DNA of 64,000 nucleotides from UBA8401 sp041665525 (GTDB lineage: Bacteria; Bacteroidota; Ignavibacteria; UBA10030; UBA8401). The notes beneath the pieces were generated by a model. It searched no databases, was not told where the DNA came from, and saw nothing but the letters and a program-made list of their open reading frames with translations. A program made the translations under genes and the position numbers. The DNA lies in the NCBI GenBank assembly GCA_041665525.1, contig JBAYIS010000011.1:44495-108494 (forward strand), in the 5' to 3' direction. Shown piece after piece: positions 26,228-35,140 of this stretch (positions are counted from its first letter, which is position 1; every line of letters begins with the position of its first letter).

Positions 26228-28651
26228 ATGACATTCGATATTGAAATGATTAAAAAAGTGTATGCCGGATATGGCGCCAAGATATCCGCTGCGCGGGCAC
26301 TGGTTGGCAAACCGCTGACGCTCACTGAAAAGATTCTCTATGCGCATTATTACCAGACTGCTGTTAAAGCGGGCGAGCGGGGGAAAAGCTATGTAGACTT
26401 TGCACCGGATCGTGTGGCGATGCAAGATGCGACCGCACAAATGGCGCTGCTCCAATTCATGTCTGCCGGAAGGAAAACCGCTGCGGTGCCCTCCACTGTT
26501 CATTGTGATCACCTGATCCAGGCGGAAGTCGGCTCTGCAAGCGATCTGCTCCGAGCGAATACGGACAATAAAGAAGTCTATAGTTTCCTTGCCAGCGTTT
26601 CTAATAAATATGGTATCGGATTCTGGAAACCGGGAGCCGGTATTATCCATCAAGTGGTGCTGGAAAATTATGCATTTCCCGGCGGAATGATGATCGGCAC
26701 AGATTCGCACACGCCGAATGCCGGCGGACTCGGCATGATTGCCATCGGTGTCGGCGGCGCGGATGCAGTGGATGTGATGGCTGGAATGGCATGGGAATTA
26801 AAATTCCCCAAAGTGATTGGCGTGCACTTGAAAGGAAAGCTGAACGGATGGACCTCTGCGAAAGATGTCATCCTGAAAGTTGCCGGAATTCTTACCGTAA
26901 AAGGGGGCACTGGAGCAATCGTAGAATATTTCGGCGAAGGGACTAAATCTATTTCCGCGACCGGAAAAGGAACAATCTGTAATATGGGAGCCGAGATCGG
27001 TGCGACCACATCAGTTTTTCCATACGATTCACGAATGGCGGATTATCTCCGTTCCACAAAACGAGAGGATGTTGCACGACTGGCGGAAGGGATCGCAGAG
27101 CATCTCCGACCGGATGCCGAAGTGTTGGCAAATCCCGGTCAATTTTATGACCGTGTGATTGAGATTAATTTGGACGAACTAGAACCGCACATCAATGGTC
27201 CTTTCACTCCCGATCTTGCGTGGCCCATCTCGCAGTTTGCCAAAGCAGTAAAAGAAAAAGGATACCCGGAAGAATTGAAAGTTGCGCTTATCGGCAGCTG
27301 CACCAATTCTTCCTATGAAGATATCGAGCGTTCAACTTCGGTTGCACGACAGGCACTGGCAAAAGGATTTAAGGCGAAATCAGAACTGATTATCACTCCC
27401 GGCAGTGAACAGATTCGTGCTACAATCGAGCGCGATGGTCAATTGAAAACATTAACAGAAGCCGGAGCAGTGGTCATGGCGAATGCCTGCGGACCGTGCA
27501 TCGGACAATGGAAACGGCACGACGTGGCGATGGGCGAGAAGAACTCCATCATCACATCATTCAACAGGAATTTCACAGCACGCAATGATGCGAATCCGGC
27601 AACCCACGCGTTCGTCGCAAGTCCGGAGATTGTCACGGCGTTTGCGTTCGCCGGCCGTTTGACGTTCAATCCGCTGACTGATTTGATTGAGAATGCAAAG
27701 GGAGAAAAAATCAAACTGGATGCCCCCCGAGGGGATGAACTTCCTAAGAACGGATTCAAGGCGGATGAAGCAGGTTTTGTCGGTCCGGCAAAGGACGGCT
27801 CCAAAGTAAAAGTTGCGGTGAATGGAAAGAGCGATCGGTTGCAACTTCTGGCTCCGTTTAAAAAATGGGAAGGGAAAGATCTCACTGATCTCCGGATTCT
27901 AATGAAAGTGAAAGGGAAATGCACCACCGACCATATTTCACCGGCAGGGAAATGGCTGAAGTACCGCGGACATCTCGACAACATTTCCAATAATATGTTC
28001 ACCGGTGCGGTGAATGCATACAGCGGTGAAGCAGGCAAGGGGAAGAATTTGTTCACCGGAGAGGTGAAAGATTATTCTGCCATTGCCCGCGAGTATAAGA
28101 AGAAAGGTATCGGGTGGATCGCGATTGGGGATGAGAACTACGGCGAAGGTTCATCCCGTGAACATGCGGCAATGGAGCCGCGATTCCTCGGCGGCCGGGC
28201 AATTATCGTGAAAAGTTTCGCCCGCATCCATGAAACAAATCTGAAAAAACAAGGGATGTTGGCATTAACTTTCAAGAATGCGGCTGATTATGATCTGATC
28301 CGTGAAGATGATGTCGCATCGATCCGCGGATTGGATACTTTCGCTCCGGGTGTGCCGCTACAACTGGAATTGCAGCATAGTGACAATACCTTCGACTCCA
28401 TTGAACTGAATCACACATTCAACGAAGGGCAGATCGCCTGGTTTAAGGCAGGCAGCGCTTTGAATCTAATAGCCGAGCAGATGAAAAGATCATCCGGGAA
28501 AAAAAGGCCGTCCAAAAAATCGCCGAAGAGAAAAACAGCAAAGAAACCAGCGAAGAAAGGGGCGGTAAAGAAAAGCAAAAAACCGGCCGCGAAAAAGAAG
28601 ACGGCCGCAAAGAAGAAGTCAGTGAAGAAACCGGTACAACGGAAGAAATAG
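26228..28651 (+). CDS. Aconitate hydratase with lysine-rich C-terminal tail
   Basis: An 807-residue TCA-cycle enzyme interconverting citrate and isocitrate. [4Fe-4S]-ligand cysteines are visible in GSCTNSSYEDI and ANACGPCIGQW. The swivel domain has DHISPAGKW and GDENYGEGSSREHAA. The frame is open back to 26102, but the ATG at 26228 gives MTFDIEMIKKVYAGYG, matching the start of the mitochondrial-type aconitases of Bacteroidota, so I start there. The enzyme proper should end near residue 751. The last 56 residues (752-807) are 25 Lys and 4 Arg with Ala, Pro, Ser and Thr and no acidic residue, resembling a histone-H1-like or nucleic-acid-binding tail. Nothing in the reading frame suggests a sequencing error at the junction. 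Confidence 0.93.
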   Translation: MTFDIEMIKKVYAGYGAKISAARALVGKPLTLTEKILYAHYYQTAVKAGERGKSYVDFAPDRVAMQDATAQMALLQFMSAGRKTAAVPSTVHCDHLIQAEVGSASDLLRANTDNKEVYSFLASVSNKYGIGFWKPGAGIIHQVVLENYAFPGGMMIGTDSHTPNAGGLGMIAIGVGGADAVDVMAGMAWELKFPKVIGVHLKGKLNGWTSAKDVILKVAGILTVKGGTGAIVEYFGEGTKSISATGKGTICNMGAEIGATTSVFPYDSRMADYLRSTKREDVARLAEGIAEHLRPDAEVLANPGQFYDRVIEINLDELEPHINGPFTPDLAWPISQFAKAVKEKGYPEELKVALIGSCTNSSYEDIERSTSVARQALAKGFKAKSELIITPGSEQIRATIERDGQLKTLTEAGAVVMANACGPCIGQWKRHDVAMGEKNSIITSFNRNFTARNDANPATHAFVASPEIVTAFAFAGRLTFNPLTDLIENAKGEKIKLDAPRGDELPKNGFKADEAGFVGPAKDGSKVKVAVNGKSDRLQLLAPFKKWEGKDLTDLRILMKVKGKCTTDHISPAGKWLKYRGHLDNISNNMFTGAVNAYSGEAGKGKNLFTGEVKDYSAIAREYKKKGIGWIAIGDENYGEGSSREHAAMEPRFLGGRAIIVKSFARIHETNLKKQGMLALTFKNAADYDLIREDDVASIRGLDTFAPGVPLQLELQHSDNTFDSIELNHTFNEGQIAWFKAGSALNLIAEQMKRSSGKKRPSKKSPKRKTAKKPAKKGAVKKSKKPAAKKKTAAKKKSVKKPVQRKK

Positions 28652-28722
28652 CCGGGAACGAATCCCGCTGTTCTTGACGTTATTGTAGTGTTAACAATTT
28701 TATTCAAACAAAAAGGAAGCGT

Positions 28723-29160
28723 ATGCCATTCGATCCAGTAATGATTCAACCGTTCCGCGATGAACTGTTGGATTTGGGAATCAAAGAACTCTACTCCGCT
28801 CAAGAAGTAGACGAAACAATCAGTAATAACAAGGGAACTCTTCTTGTCGTGATCAATTCCGTCTGCGGTTGTGCGGCGGGGAAAGCCCGGCCGGCGATCC
28901 GGAAAGCGCTGCAGAATGCTTCTTTACCGGATAACAAAGTAAGTGTTTTTGCAGGACAGGAACTTGAGGCGACTTCACGCCTTCGTGAACGATGGCTGCA
29001 GGGGATTCCCCCGTCGTCTCCGTCTATTGCTTTGTATAAGGATAGTGAACTTGTACATTTCATCCCGCGATTTAAGATTGAAGGACGCATTGCGGATGAG
29101 ATTGCATCAGATCTGATTGCGGCATTCGATGAATTCTGCGGTAAGAACGTTACTGCATAA
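28723..29160 (+). CDS. BrxA/BrxB family bacilliredoxin
   Basis: A 145-residue thioredoxin-fold protein of the bacilliredoxin (YphP/YqiW) family, which removes bacillithiol from oxidised protein cysteines. The family's Cys-Gly-Cys active site is present as Cys48-Gly-Cys50 in NSVCGCAAGKARPAI, and PPSSPSIALYKDSELVHFIPR matches the cis-proline half of the fold. SD AAAAGGAAG precedes the ATG at 28723. It has a strong terminator behind it and aconitase in front, so it may share the aconitase transcript. Confidence 0.88.
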   Translation: MPFDPVMIQPFRDELLDLGIKELYSAQEVDETISNNKGTLLVVINSVCGCAAGKARPAIRKALQNASLPDNKVSVFAGQELEATSRLRERWLQGIPPSSPSIALYKDSELVHFIPRFKIEGRIADEIASDLIAAFDEFCGKNVTA

Positions 29161-29183
29161 AAGCGAAACACATAGAAACATAG

Positions 29184-29221
29184 AACACATAGAGAAAGAT
29201 TATTGGTCCTCTATGTGTTTT
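29184..29221 (+). terminator. Terminator after bacilliredoxin, built from an ACACATAG repeat
   Basis: The sequence AACACATAGAG pairs with CTCTATGTGTT (11 bp) around a 14-nt loop, followed by TT then GTATTTT. An upstream copy AAACACATAG (29166-29175) can pair with the same right arm, so two alternative stems exist. The same words recur at 44089-44112. Confidence 0.65.
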
Positions 29222-29265
29222 GTATTTTAAATATGGTTGAATTGCTTCAATAAAGATCATCCCTT

Positions 29266-29919
29266 ATGAAAATACCACGTGTAAAGATATGCTGTATTAC
29301 TACTATCGATGAAGCGGCGCTGGCTGTTCGCTATGGCGCATCGGCGCTGGGACTCGTTTCTGCGATGCCGAGCGGTCCCGGACCGATTTCCGAAGAAAGG
29401 ATCGCCGAAATCATCGCAACAGTCCCAAAAAATATTTCTACGTTTTTATTGACCAGCAAACAGGAAGCAAAATCCATCATTGCGCAGCAGCGAAAAACGC
29501 AGGCAAATACGCTTCAATTAGTGGATTCAGTTTCATTGGATGTGTATCGTGTATTGCGCAATGAACTTCCCGGAATTGCCATCGTTCAAGTGATCCATGT
29601 GATCGGTGAATCTTCCAGAGAAGAAGCGAAAGCGATTGCGCCGTTTGTTGACATGATCCTGCTGGATTCCGGGAATCCAAATCTTGCAGTGAAAGAACTC
29701 GGCGGGACAGGACGACGGCATGACTGGGGAGTGAGTCAAAAGATTATCGACGCAGTTTCTGTCCCCGTATTTCTTGCCGGCGGGCTCAATGCCGGTAATG
29801 TGAGGGAAGCGATTGAGCGAGTAGCACCGTATGGAATTGACCTTTGCAGCGGAGTGAGAACAAACGGAAAGCTTGACGAAGAAAAATTGCGAGATTTCTT
29901 TCTGCACGTGAACGGCTAA
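29266..29919 (+). CDS. Phosphoribosylanthranilate isomerase family protein (TrpF-like)
   Basis: A 217-residue TIM barrel of the TrpF family, which isomerises phosphoribosyl-anthranilate in tryptophan synthesis. The catalytic Cys is Cys9 in VKICCIT (the usual motif is KICGIT). The catalytic Asp is in DMILLDSG, followed by KELGGTGRRHDW and the phosphate loop VFLAGGLNAGNVREAI. All key residues are present, so it is probably catalytic. No other trp gene is nearby, so it could be a stand-alone trpF or a paralogue with another substrate. Its 3' end overlaps the next gene on the opposite strand by 4 bp. Confidence 0.75.
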   Translation: MKIPRVKICCITTIDEAALAVRYGASALGLVSAMPSGPGPISEERIAEIIATVPKNISTFLLTSKQEAKSIIAQQRKTQANTLQLVDSVSLDVYRVLRNELPGIAIVQVIHVIGESSREEAKAIAPFVDMILLDSGNPNLAVKELGGTGRRHDWGVSQKIIDAVSVPVFLAGGLNAGNVREAIERVAPYGIDLCSGVRTNGKLDEEKLRDFFLHVNG

Positions 29920-30395
29920 TTCCTTTCGATCCTGCAAATATAGCATCCCGCTTCGGCATTTCGAACATGGAGATATTCGATGCGGGAATTGGCAGAGAAG
30001 ATATACGGTATCAGTTCATCGACATCGTTATTCCCAACCAGTTGCGTGTGAACCATTCTCTGTTCCTGTGAGTATCCGATTAATGTCAGCGGAAAATTGA
30101 CCGGATCGTTCTTGATCTCCGGCGGAAATCGATGAATGTCGCTGTATGCCTTCACTTCCTTCTTATGTATAAAAACCGGACCCGGTTGATCGAATGCATT
30201 GTTGACTGTAAACGGACTATGACGAAATAACAAGCGAATATCCCTTCCCGGTTCGAACGGTGTTAAAGTGACTCTGCATGGTCCATATCCCGTTGCCAGA
30301 TGTTCGACAACATCAATATCGAATTGGTCTTTTCTTGTCCGTCTGATTTGCTCTGCAAATTCTTCGGACAATGGTACAATTCGGAAGGATAACAT
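29916..30395 (-). CDS. DUF1203 family protein
   Basis: A 159-residue protein of uncharacterised family DUF1203. The family pattern is visible: SFRIVPLSEEFAEQIR at the start, then GYGPCRVTLTPFEPGRDIRLLFRHSPF, then GPVFIHKKEVKAY, and a C-terminal IEYLHVRNAEAGCYICRIER. Two cysteines near the C-terminus may bind a metal, but this is a guess. It ends against the TrpF-like gene. The upstream methyltransferase fusion is 55 bp away on the same strand. Confidence 0.7.
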   Translation of the reverse strand: MLSFRIVPLSEEFAEQIRRTRKDQFDIDVVEHLATGYGPCRVTLTPFEPGRDIRLLFRHSPFTVNNAFDQPGPVFIHKKEVKAYSDIHRFPPEIKNDPVNFPLTLIGYSQEQRMVHTQLVGNNDVDELIPYIFSANSRIEYLHVRNAEAGCYICRIERN

Positions 30396-30450
30396 AGTAT
30401 TACCTTTTGCATTAGTGTTTTAGAGTTTGAATTGACAGTTCTCGGAAAAC

Positions 30451-31308
30451 TTATCGTTCTGTTTGCGTGTGTGCCGTCTCCCATCCGAGCATGGCAATCT
30501 TTCTAGTCTCTCCCCAATGATACTTACCGAATCCGCCTGAGGATCGGATGACACGGTGGCAAGGGATAAGAAATGCAACGGGATTGTCGCCGATGGCTGT
30601 GCCGACTGCTCGAGAAGCTTTGGAATGGCGAAGTGCTTTTGCAACGGATCCGTATGTTGAACATTGTCCCATCGGTATCTTCAACAACGTTTCCCATACT
30701 TTCAATTGGAACTCCGTCCCCTTTAAATGCAGTTTAATTTTCTCCAGTTTTTTCCAGTCTTGCGTGAAGATGAATAATGCGTTTTGCTGGATCATGTCCA
30801 GCCGATGAACAAAGTGCGCGGCTGAAAATTGCTGCCGTAATTCACGCAATGATCCGGCATCGTTTTCTGAAAAAGCGAGATGACAGATTCCCTTCGGAGT
30901 GGAGGCGACGATGACATTTCCGAACGGTGTTTCTGCAAAACTATAATTCAATGTGAGATTCTCGCCGCCTCGTTTGTATTCGGCCGGCGTCATTCCTTCG
31001 ATGGTGACGAACATGTCATGCAGCCGGCCCGTTCCGGAGAGTCCTGTTTCCATAGCCGTATCGAGAAGTGTAGCCTGCTGTTCTTTCAGAAGACTTTTTG
31101 CATGCTCGATAGTGATATACTGAAGGAATTTTTTCGGACTTGTCCCTGCCCATTCTGAGAACAGACGCTGAAAATGGTAAGGGCTTAAATGCACTTTCTC
31201 GGCAATCTCTTCTAACTGCGGCTGGCGATTGTATTGCGTACGGATGTATTCTATTGCATTCGCGATTCGACGGTAGTTCAAGGAATCCTGCGTATTCATT
31301 TGTCCCAT
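30451..31308 (-). CDS. AraC-type HTH / methylated-DNA-[protein]-cysteine methyltransferase (Ada-like)
   Basis: A 285-residue fusion. Residues about 10-110 are an AraC-family double helix-turn-helix (LEEIAEKVHLSPYHFQRLFSEWAGTSPKKFLQYI). The rest is an O6-alkylguanine-DNA alkyltransferase with the acceptor cysteine Cys250 in IPCHRVIRSSGGFGKYHWG and the helix-turn-helix STYGSVAKALRHSKASRAVGTAI. It repairs O6-methylguanine by taking the methyl group and may also control its own gene, as E. coli Ada does. Unlike E. coli Ada it lacks the N-terminal zinc-binding phosphotriester-repair domain. I start at ATG 31308 (SD AGGAAC). A TTG at 31338 extends the frame but is unlikely. Confidence 0.9.
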   Translation of the reverse strand: MGQMNTQDSLNYRRIANAIEYIRTQYNRQPQLEEIAEKVHLSPYHFQRLFSEWAGTSPKKFLQYITIEHAKSLLKEQQATLLDTAMETGLSGTGRLHDMFVTIEGMTPAEYKRGGENLTLNYSFAETPFGNVIVASTPKGICHLAFSENDAGSLRELRQQFSAAHFVHRLDMIQQNALFIFTQDWKKLEKIKLHLKGTEFQLKVWETLLKIPMGQCSTYGSVAKALRHSKASRAVGTAIGDNPVAFLIPCHRVIRSSGGFGKYHWGETRKIAMLGWETAHTQTER

Positions 31309-31510
31309 AGTATTGTTCCTAATCAATGACACAATCAATGTAAAAATGAATGCGCATTTCCGCCACCCGATTCTTGCTCACTTTCATCATCCGAAGAGGT
31401 GATGACCGGGCAGCGCATTTTGCAGTGTACGCTATAGCAAGAAAGTAATTTTCCTTATATCAAAAACGATCAGTTGTTTTACCATGATCGTTATTTCGAA
31501 GTTATCCGGA

Positions 31511-31777
31511 TCAGTTATGGTCATCGGTCTTTACACTGGCATGCCGAAATTTTCTGATCATATCAACAATCGCAAGAATAATCCCTATTCCCATTAAACT
31601 ATAGCCGATGAATCTGTCATCACCAGTGAACAGTCCAGCCAGCACAAAACCAAACGCCAGCCCGGCCAATGGTGTGAATCTATTTCGGCCTTTATGTTTA
31701 TTGATAACGAACGTCAGAAGAGCAATGATGATCAACACTGCAAGAAGGATTGGGATGAAGATAATGGAGATATCCAT
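31511..31777 (-). CDS. Small membrane protein of unknown function
   Basis: An 88-residue product with an N-terminal hydrophobic helix (IIFIPILLAVLIIIALLTFVI), a basic loop (NKHKGRNRF), then two more hydrophobic stretches (LAGLAFGFVLAGLFT and GYSLMGIGIILAIVDMI). It ends in a charged tail. I do not recognise a family. It lies alone on the - strand. Confidence 0.45.
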   Translation of the reverse strand: MDISIIFIPILLAVLIIIALLTFVINKHKGRNRFTPLAGLAFGFVLAGLFTGDDRFIGYSLMGIGIILAIVDMIRKFRHASVKTDDHN

Positions 31778-31938
31778 AAGAACTCCGATAATGGTTTTTC
31801 AACATGGTGCCACAAATAAGGGAACAACCTATACTTAACAGAGATAAGAAGAGCAATGGTGAAAAATACCGGAAGGACAATTTCTCGAACTCCAAGCTTC
31901 TTTTTCAAGGATTTCAGACCTACGGGATCTGATTCCAT
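31732..31938 (-). CDS. Possible small single-helix membrane protein
   Basis: An ATG at 31938 opens a 68-residue frame (MESDPVGLKSLKKKLGVRE) with one strong membrane helix (IVLPVFFTIALLISVKY). It overlaps the start of the neighbouring small membrane protein by about 46 bp in another frame. It may be a coupled partner or simply chance. Confidence 0.25.
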   Translation of the reverse strand: MESDPVGLKSLKKKLGVREIVLPVFFTIALLISVKYRLFPYLWHHVEKPLSEFLWISPLSSSQSFLQC

Positions 31939-32029
31939 GGAGAATTTGCTTTGTTCCTTTTTCACAATTGCTATCAACGTGCAAAGTCAAGAGCCGTGCA
32001 ATAGTAGAGACTTCTGAAAAATCCCAAAA

Positions 32030-32215
32030 CGATGTCATTCCCCCAACGGGGTCACTTCGTTACGAGGAGCGGAGCGACGAGTCCCAAAGGGATCCTCCAA
32101 AGGAGTCCTTCGGACCTTTGGGAGAATCTCGTTTTTCTGCAGAAATTAAAACCTGAGATTTCTCGTCCCGCTCTTGATTATAATTTATGGCGGGACTCGA
32201 AATGACCATGAATAA
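32030..32215. repeat. Hairpin-rich intergenic repeat region
   Basis: Non-coding sequence with several nested inverted repeats: CCAAAG-GA-GTCC-TTC-GGAC-CTTTGG near 32095-32120, and TTTCTCGTCCCGC ... GCGGGACTCGAAA near 32158-32206 (arms match except two bases). It starts with GATGTCATTCCC and ends with CTCGAAATGACC, near-inverted words that often bound dispersed intergenic repeats. I see no gene from 31978 to 32478. Confidence 0.5.
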
Positions 32216-32478
32216 TTAATATTTCAGAGGTCTCTAGTAGTAAAACATCGTAACGGCGATTACCGTATCGGAGAGCCGGAGGTTGGAAAGGGGGAAGGGC
32301 AATGCTGTGGTTGGCATTGAAGATTCCGGATTCCAATTCGCGGCTCGCGCCGGCAAACAGGAACTACTGATGCAAACGTACGGGGAAAAGAAAGTTGAAG
32401 CAAGATAAATACACGAGCAGAAAATGACAAAAAGGACGAGCGTCAACCCGTCCTTTTGGCGTGCATTTATATCGAATG

Positions 32479-32913
32479 CTATTGCGGCAGGCTTTTGCCA
32501 AGAACCATAATGGAGATTCCAAGCGCCATGACATCCTTCAAGATGAAGAATTCCGTGATGAGTATTCCGTCTACAACTGAAAAAACACCCGGTGTTGTGA
32601 AAATAAAGCTCAGGGTGACAAGAAATGTTGCCGCGGAGAATGCTCCTCCGAGAATCCCAGCTTTCGGCCAGAAGAAATGCAGCAACAAACAAAGCGCTGT
32701 GATCAATTCTAGAGTTCCAAAAAGATTGGAGACAGCCTGCAGGCTGAGGAATGAATATAACCAACTCACCAGAAAACTGTTTTGTACGAGCGGTTCGATT
32801 CCTTTTGCTTCCGTCGGTGTGAATTTGAAAGCGCCAATCCAAATTAAAGTTATTGCGACGCCGAGAACGCTTATCGTGTAACCGATCGATTGAAGATTGA
32901 GTTTTTTAGTCAT
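32479..32913 (-). CDS. DUF417/RclC-like membrane protein
   Basis: A 144-residue polytopic membrane protein with four hydrophobic helices. The pattern IGYTISVLGVAITLIWIGAFKFTPTEAKGIEPLVQNS, then LFGTLELITALCLLLHFF and FLVTLSFIFTTPGVF, matches the DUF417 family (YkgB; RclC in the E. coli reactive-chlorine response). Start chosen at ATG 32913 with SD AGGATC. An upstream TTG is less likely. No rclA or rclR homologue is next to it, so a stress role is only suggested by the family. Confidence 0.75.
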   Translation of the reverse strand: MTKKLNLQSIGYTISVLGVAITLIWIGAFKFTPTEAKGIEPLVQNSFLVSWLYSFLSLQAVSNLFGTLELITALCLLLHFFWPKAGILGGAFSAATFLVTLSFIFTTPGVFSVVDGILITEFFILKDVMALGISIMVLGKSLPQ

Positions 32914-33007
32914 TGCAGAGATCCTGTCTAGATAGAATACGAATGCAGCAATTCCCAAACGGTGGGCATTGCCGCATCGTATTCAGGACATTGATGTCTG
33001 CAATATA

Positions 33008-33784
33008 CTATTTTTTACGTTTTCCGCCATTCCCGTCCCCCATCGATAAGAACGGTTTCAGCAATTCAATGGGAAGAGGGAAGATGGTTGTAGAATTGTT
33101 CTCGGATGCAATCTCCGTGAGTGTTTGCAGATACCGAAGTTGCAACGCTATCGGATTGCGTTCAATGACTGCGGCCGCTTCACCTAATTTTTTACTTGCT
33201 TGCAGTTCGCCTTCGGCATGGACAACTTTCGCCCGGCGTTCCCGCTCTGCTTCAGCTTGTTTTGCCATGGCGCGCTGCATTTCCGGAGGCAGGTCGATCT
33301 GTTTTACTTCAACGTTCGCAATCTTGATCCCCCAGGGTTCAGTGTGATTGTCGATGATGATCTGAAGTTCGTGGTTAATCTTGTCCCGCTGTGCCAACAG
33401 ATCGTCCAATTCAAACTGTCCCAGAATGCTCCGCAATGTTGTTTGTGCCAGCTGCGAAGTGGCGTAAATATAATTTTCCACACTGACGATGGCTTTGTCC
33501 GGTTGCACAACGCGAAAATAAACGACAGCATTTACTTTGATGGATACGTTGTCCTTCGTGATCACATCCTGTGGCGGGACGTCGAGCACTACGGTACGCA
33601 GACTGACCTTCACCATCCGATCGATACCGGGGATGAGAATAATGAGTCCCGGTCCTTTCACAGCCAGAAGCCGGCCGAGGCGAAAGATCACTCCGCGTTC
33701 ATATTCGGAGAGGACTTTGATGAGATTGAAGAGGATGACCGCCGCAAAGGCGACCATTAAGAATAAACCGATCATTCCGTCCAT
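33008..33784 (-). CDS. Slipin / SPFH (band 7) membrane protein
   Basis: A 258-residue stomatin-like protein. One N-terminal membrane helix (GLFLMVAFAAVILFNLI) is followed by the SPFH domain: YERGVIFRLGRLLAVKGPGLIILIPGID, then DVPPQDVITKDNVSIKVNAVVYF and LRSILGQFELDDLLAQRD. A charged helix with EMQRAMAKQAEAERERRAKV follows and would drive oligomerisation. SD AGGAGAA precedes the ATG at 33784. It lies 87 bp downstream of the NfeD gene. Slipin and NfeD form a conserved pair in bacteria and archaea, organising membrane microdomains, with NfeD thought to cleave the slipin C-terminus. Confidence 0.92.
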   Translation of the reverse strand: MDGMIGLFLMVAFAAVILFNLIKVLSEYERGVIFRLGRLLAVKGPGLIILIPGIDRMVKVSLRTVVLDVPPQDVITKDNVSIKVNAVVYFRVVQPDKAIVSVENYIYATSQLAQTTLRSILGQFELDDLLAQRDKINHELQIIIDNHTEPWGIKIANVEVKQIDLPPEMQRAMAKQAEAERERRAKVVHAEGELQASKKLGEAAAVIERNPIALQLRYLQTLTEIASENNSTTIFPLPIELLKPFLSMGDGNGGKRKK

Positions 33785-33871
33785 AGTAGTTCTCCTATTT
33801 TTATTTTTGTCGATGACCGACACCTTCAAGGTGACGGTCATCTTGAAATATTGGATCTTCGTTTTTGAAGT

Positions 33872-35140
33872 TTATAGCTTTTTTACTTTCAATGATAATC
33901 CGCGGATTTCCGTGACGGCCACTTTTGTGTCTTTATTGATTGTTCCTTCGATGCTTTCTGCATTCCAGAGTTCACCTTGTATTCTTACCTGACCGGTGGG
34001 ATTCAACGCGCTGAAAGTAATTCCTTCTGCGCCGATCATCCCTTGTTCGCCGGTATCCACCTTACGTTTTTGTGCCCGTAAACCGGCACCAATGACAAAG
34101 AAGAAAAACAGCGCCGTCATGATCACCAGCGGGATAATCACGCCAAGAGAGACTTTCACGATTTCCAATGGTTCATCCGTTTGGTACAGCATAATCGAGC
34201 CGAAAAACAACGCGATGACACCACCGATGGAAAGTAGGCCGTAACTGGCGATCTTAATTTCAAGGATGAACAGTACGATACCGACGATGATGAGTGCCAA
34301 CCCAGCATAATTGATCGGCAGTGTCTGCATTGAATAGAGAGCGAGGATGATTGCAATAGCACCAGCAACGCCAGGGAATACGGATCCGGGATTGTACAAT
34401 TCAAAGAAGAGTCCATAGATTCCAATAAGAAACAAAATATACGAGATGTTCGGATCGCTGAGAAGGTTGAGGATCTCATATTGCCAGTTCATTGCATGCT
34501 CTTCAATAATACTATCCTTCGTTACTAACACGATTGTATCTTTTTCGATAATGACGGACCGTCCGTTCAGTGAATCCAACAGAGCAATTCGATTGGATGC
34601 AATAAAGTCAATGACATTTTCTTTTAGCGCTTCGGTTTCAGTGATCGAGACGCTGTTTCGCACCGCATCTTCCGCCCACTCAATATTGCGATTCCGTTTT
34701 TCGGAAATCGTGCGGATAAACGCTGCGGCATCGTTCGTCACCTTGCCGGACATGACGGAATCCATTTCTCCCTGTGTGGTCACAGGATGAGCGGCGCCGA
34801 TGTTGGTTCCAGGAGCCATGACGGCAATGTGTGCAGCCATTGTGATGAAAACGCCTGCAGAAGCAGCGCGCGATCCTTTTGGTGATACGAAGACAATGAC
34901 GGGAATCGGTGAATTCAGAAATTCCGAAACGATATCGCGTGTCGATTGAAGGAGTCCACCCGGCGTATTCATTTCAATGATCACGGCCTGAGCATTTCGA
35001 GCATGTGCATGTTCTATGCCGTGTTTCAGGTAATCGTATGTCGTCGGGTTTATACTGCCATTGATCGTCAGGATATGGATCGGTTGTTCGGCAGCAAGGA
35101 GTCCAAACAGCAGGAAAGTGAGGATAAGGGTATTTTTCAT
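33872..35140 (-). CDS. NfeD-type membrane-bound serine protease
   Basis: A 422-residue long-form NfeD (1b type). After a signal peptide the N-terminal domain has the ClpP-like fold with catalytic Ser94 (RAASAGVFITMAAH) and probable general-base Lys133 (SGKVTNDAAAFI), matching the Ser-Lys dyad of Pyrococcus PH1510-N. Four or five membrane helices follow (about 230-350). A C-terminal OB-fold has GMIGAEGITFSALNPTGQVRIQGELWNA. It is paired with the slipin gene downstream. Confidence 0.93.
   Translation of the reverse strand: MKNTLILTFLLFGLLAAEQPIHILTINGSINPTTYDYLKHGIEHAHARNAQAVIIEMNTPGGLLQSTRDIVSEFLNSPIPVIVFVSPKGSRAASAGVFITMAAHIAVMAPGTNIGAAHPVTTQGEMDSVMSGKVTNDAAAFIRTISEKRNRNIEWAEDAVRNSVSITETEALKENVIDFIASNRIALLDSLNGRSVIIEKDTIVLVTKDSIIEEHAMNWQYEILNLLSDPNISYILFLIGIYGLFFELYNPGSVFPGVAGAIAIILALYSMQTLPINYAGLALIIVGIVLFILEIKIASYGLLSIGGVIALFFGSIMLYQTDEPLEIVKVSLGVIIPLVIMTALFFFFVIGAGLRAQKRKVDTGEQGMIGAEGITFSALNPTGQVRIQGELWNAESIEGTINKDTKVAVTEIRGLSLKVKKL

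Noticed and set aside
32234..32842. A 202-codon frame on the - strand over the DUF417 gene
   Set aside because: It lies in another frame of the DUF417 gene, which has clear membrane helices and a good start.
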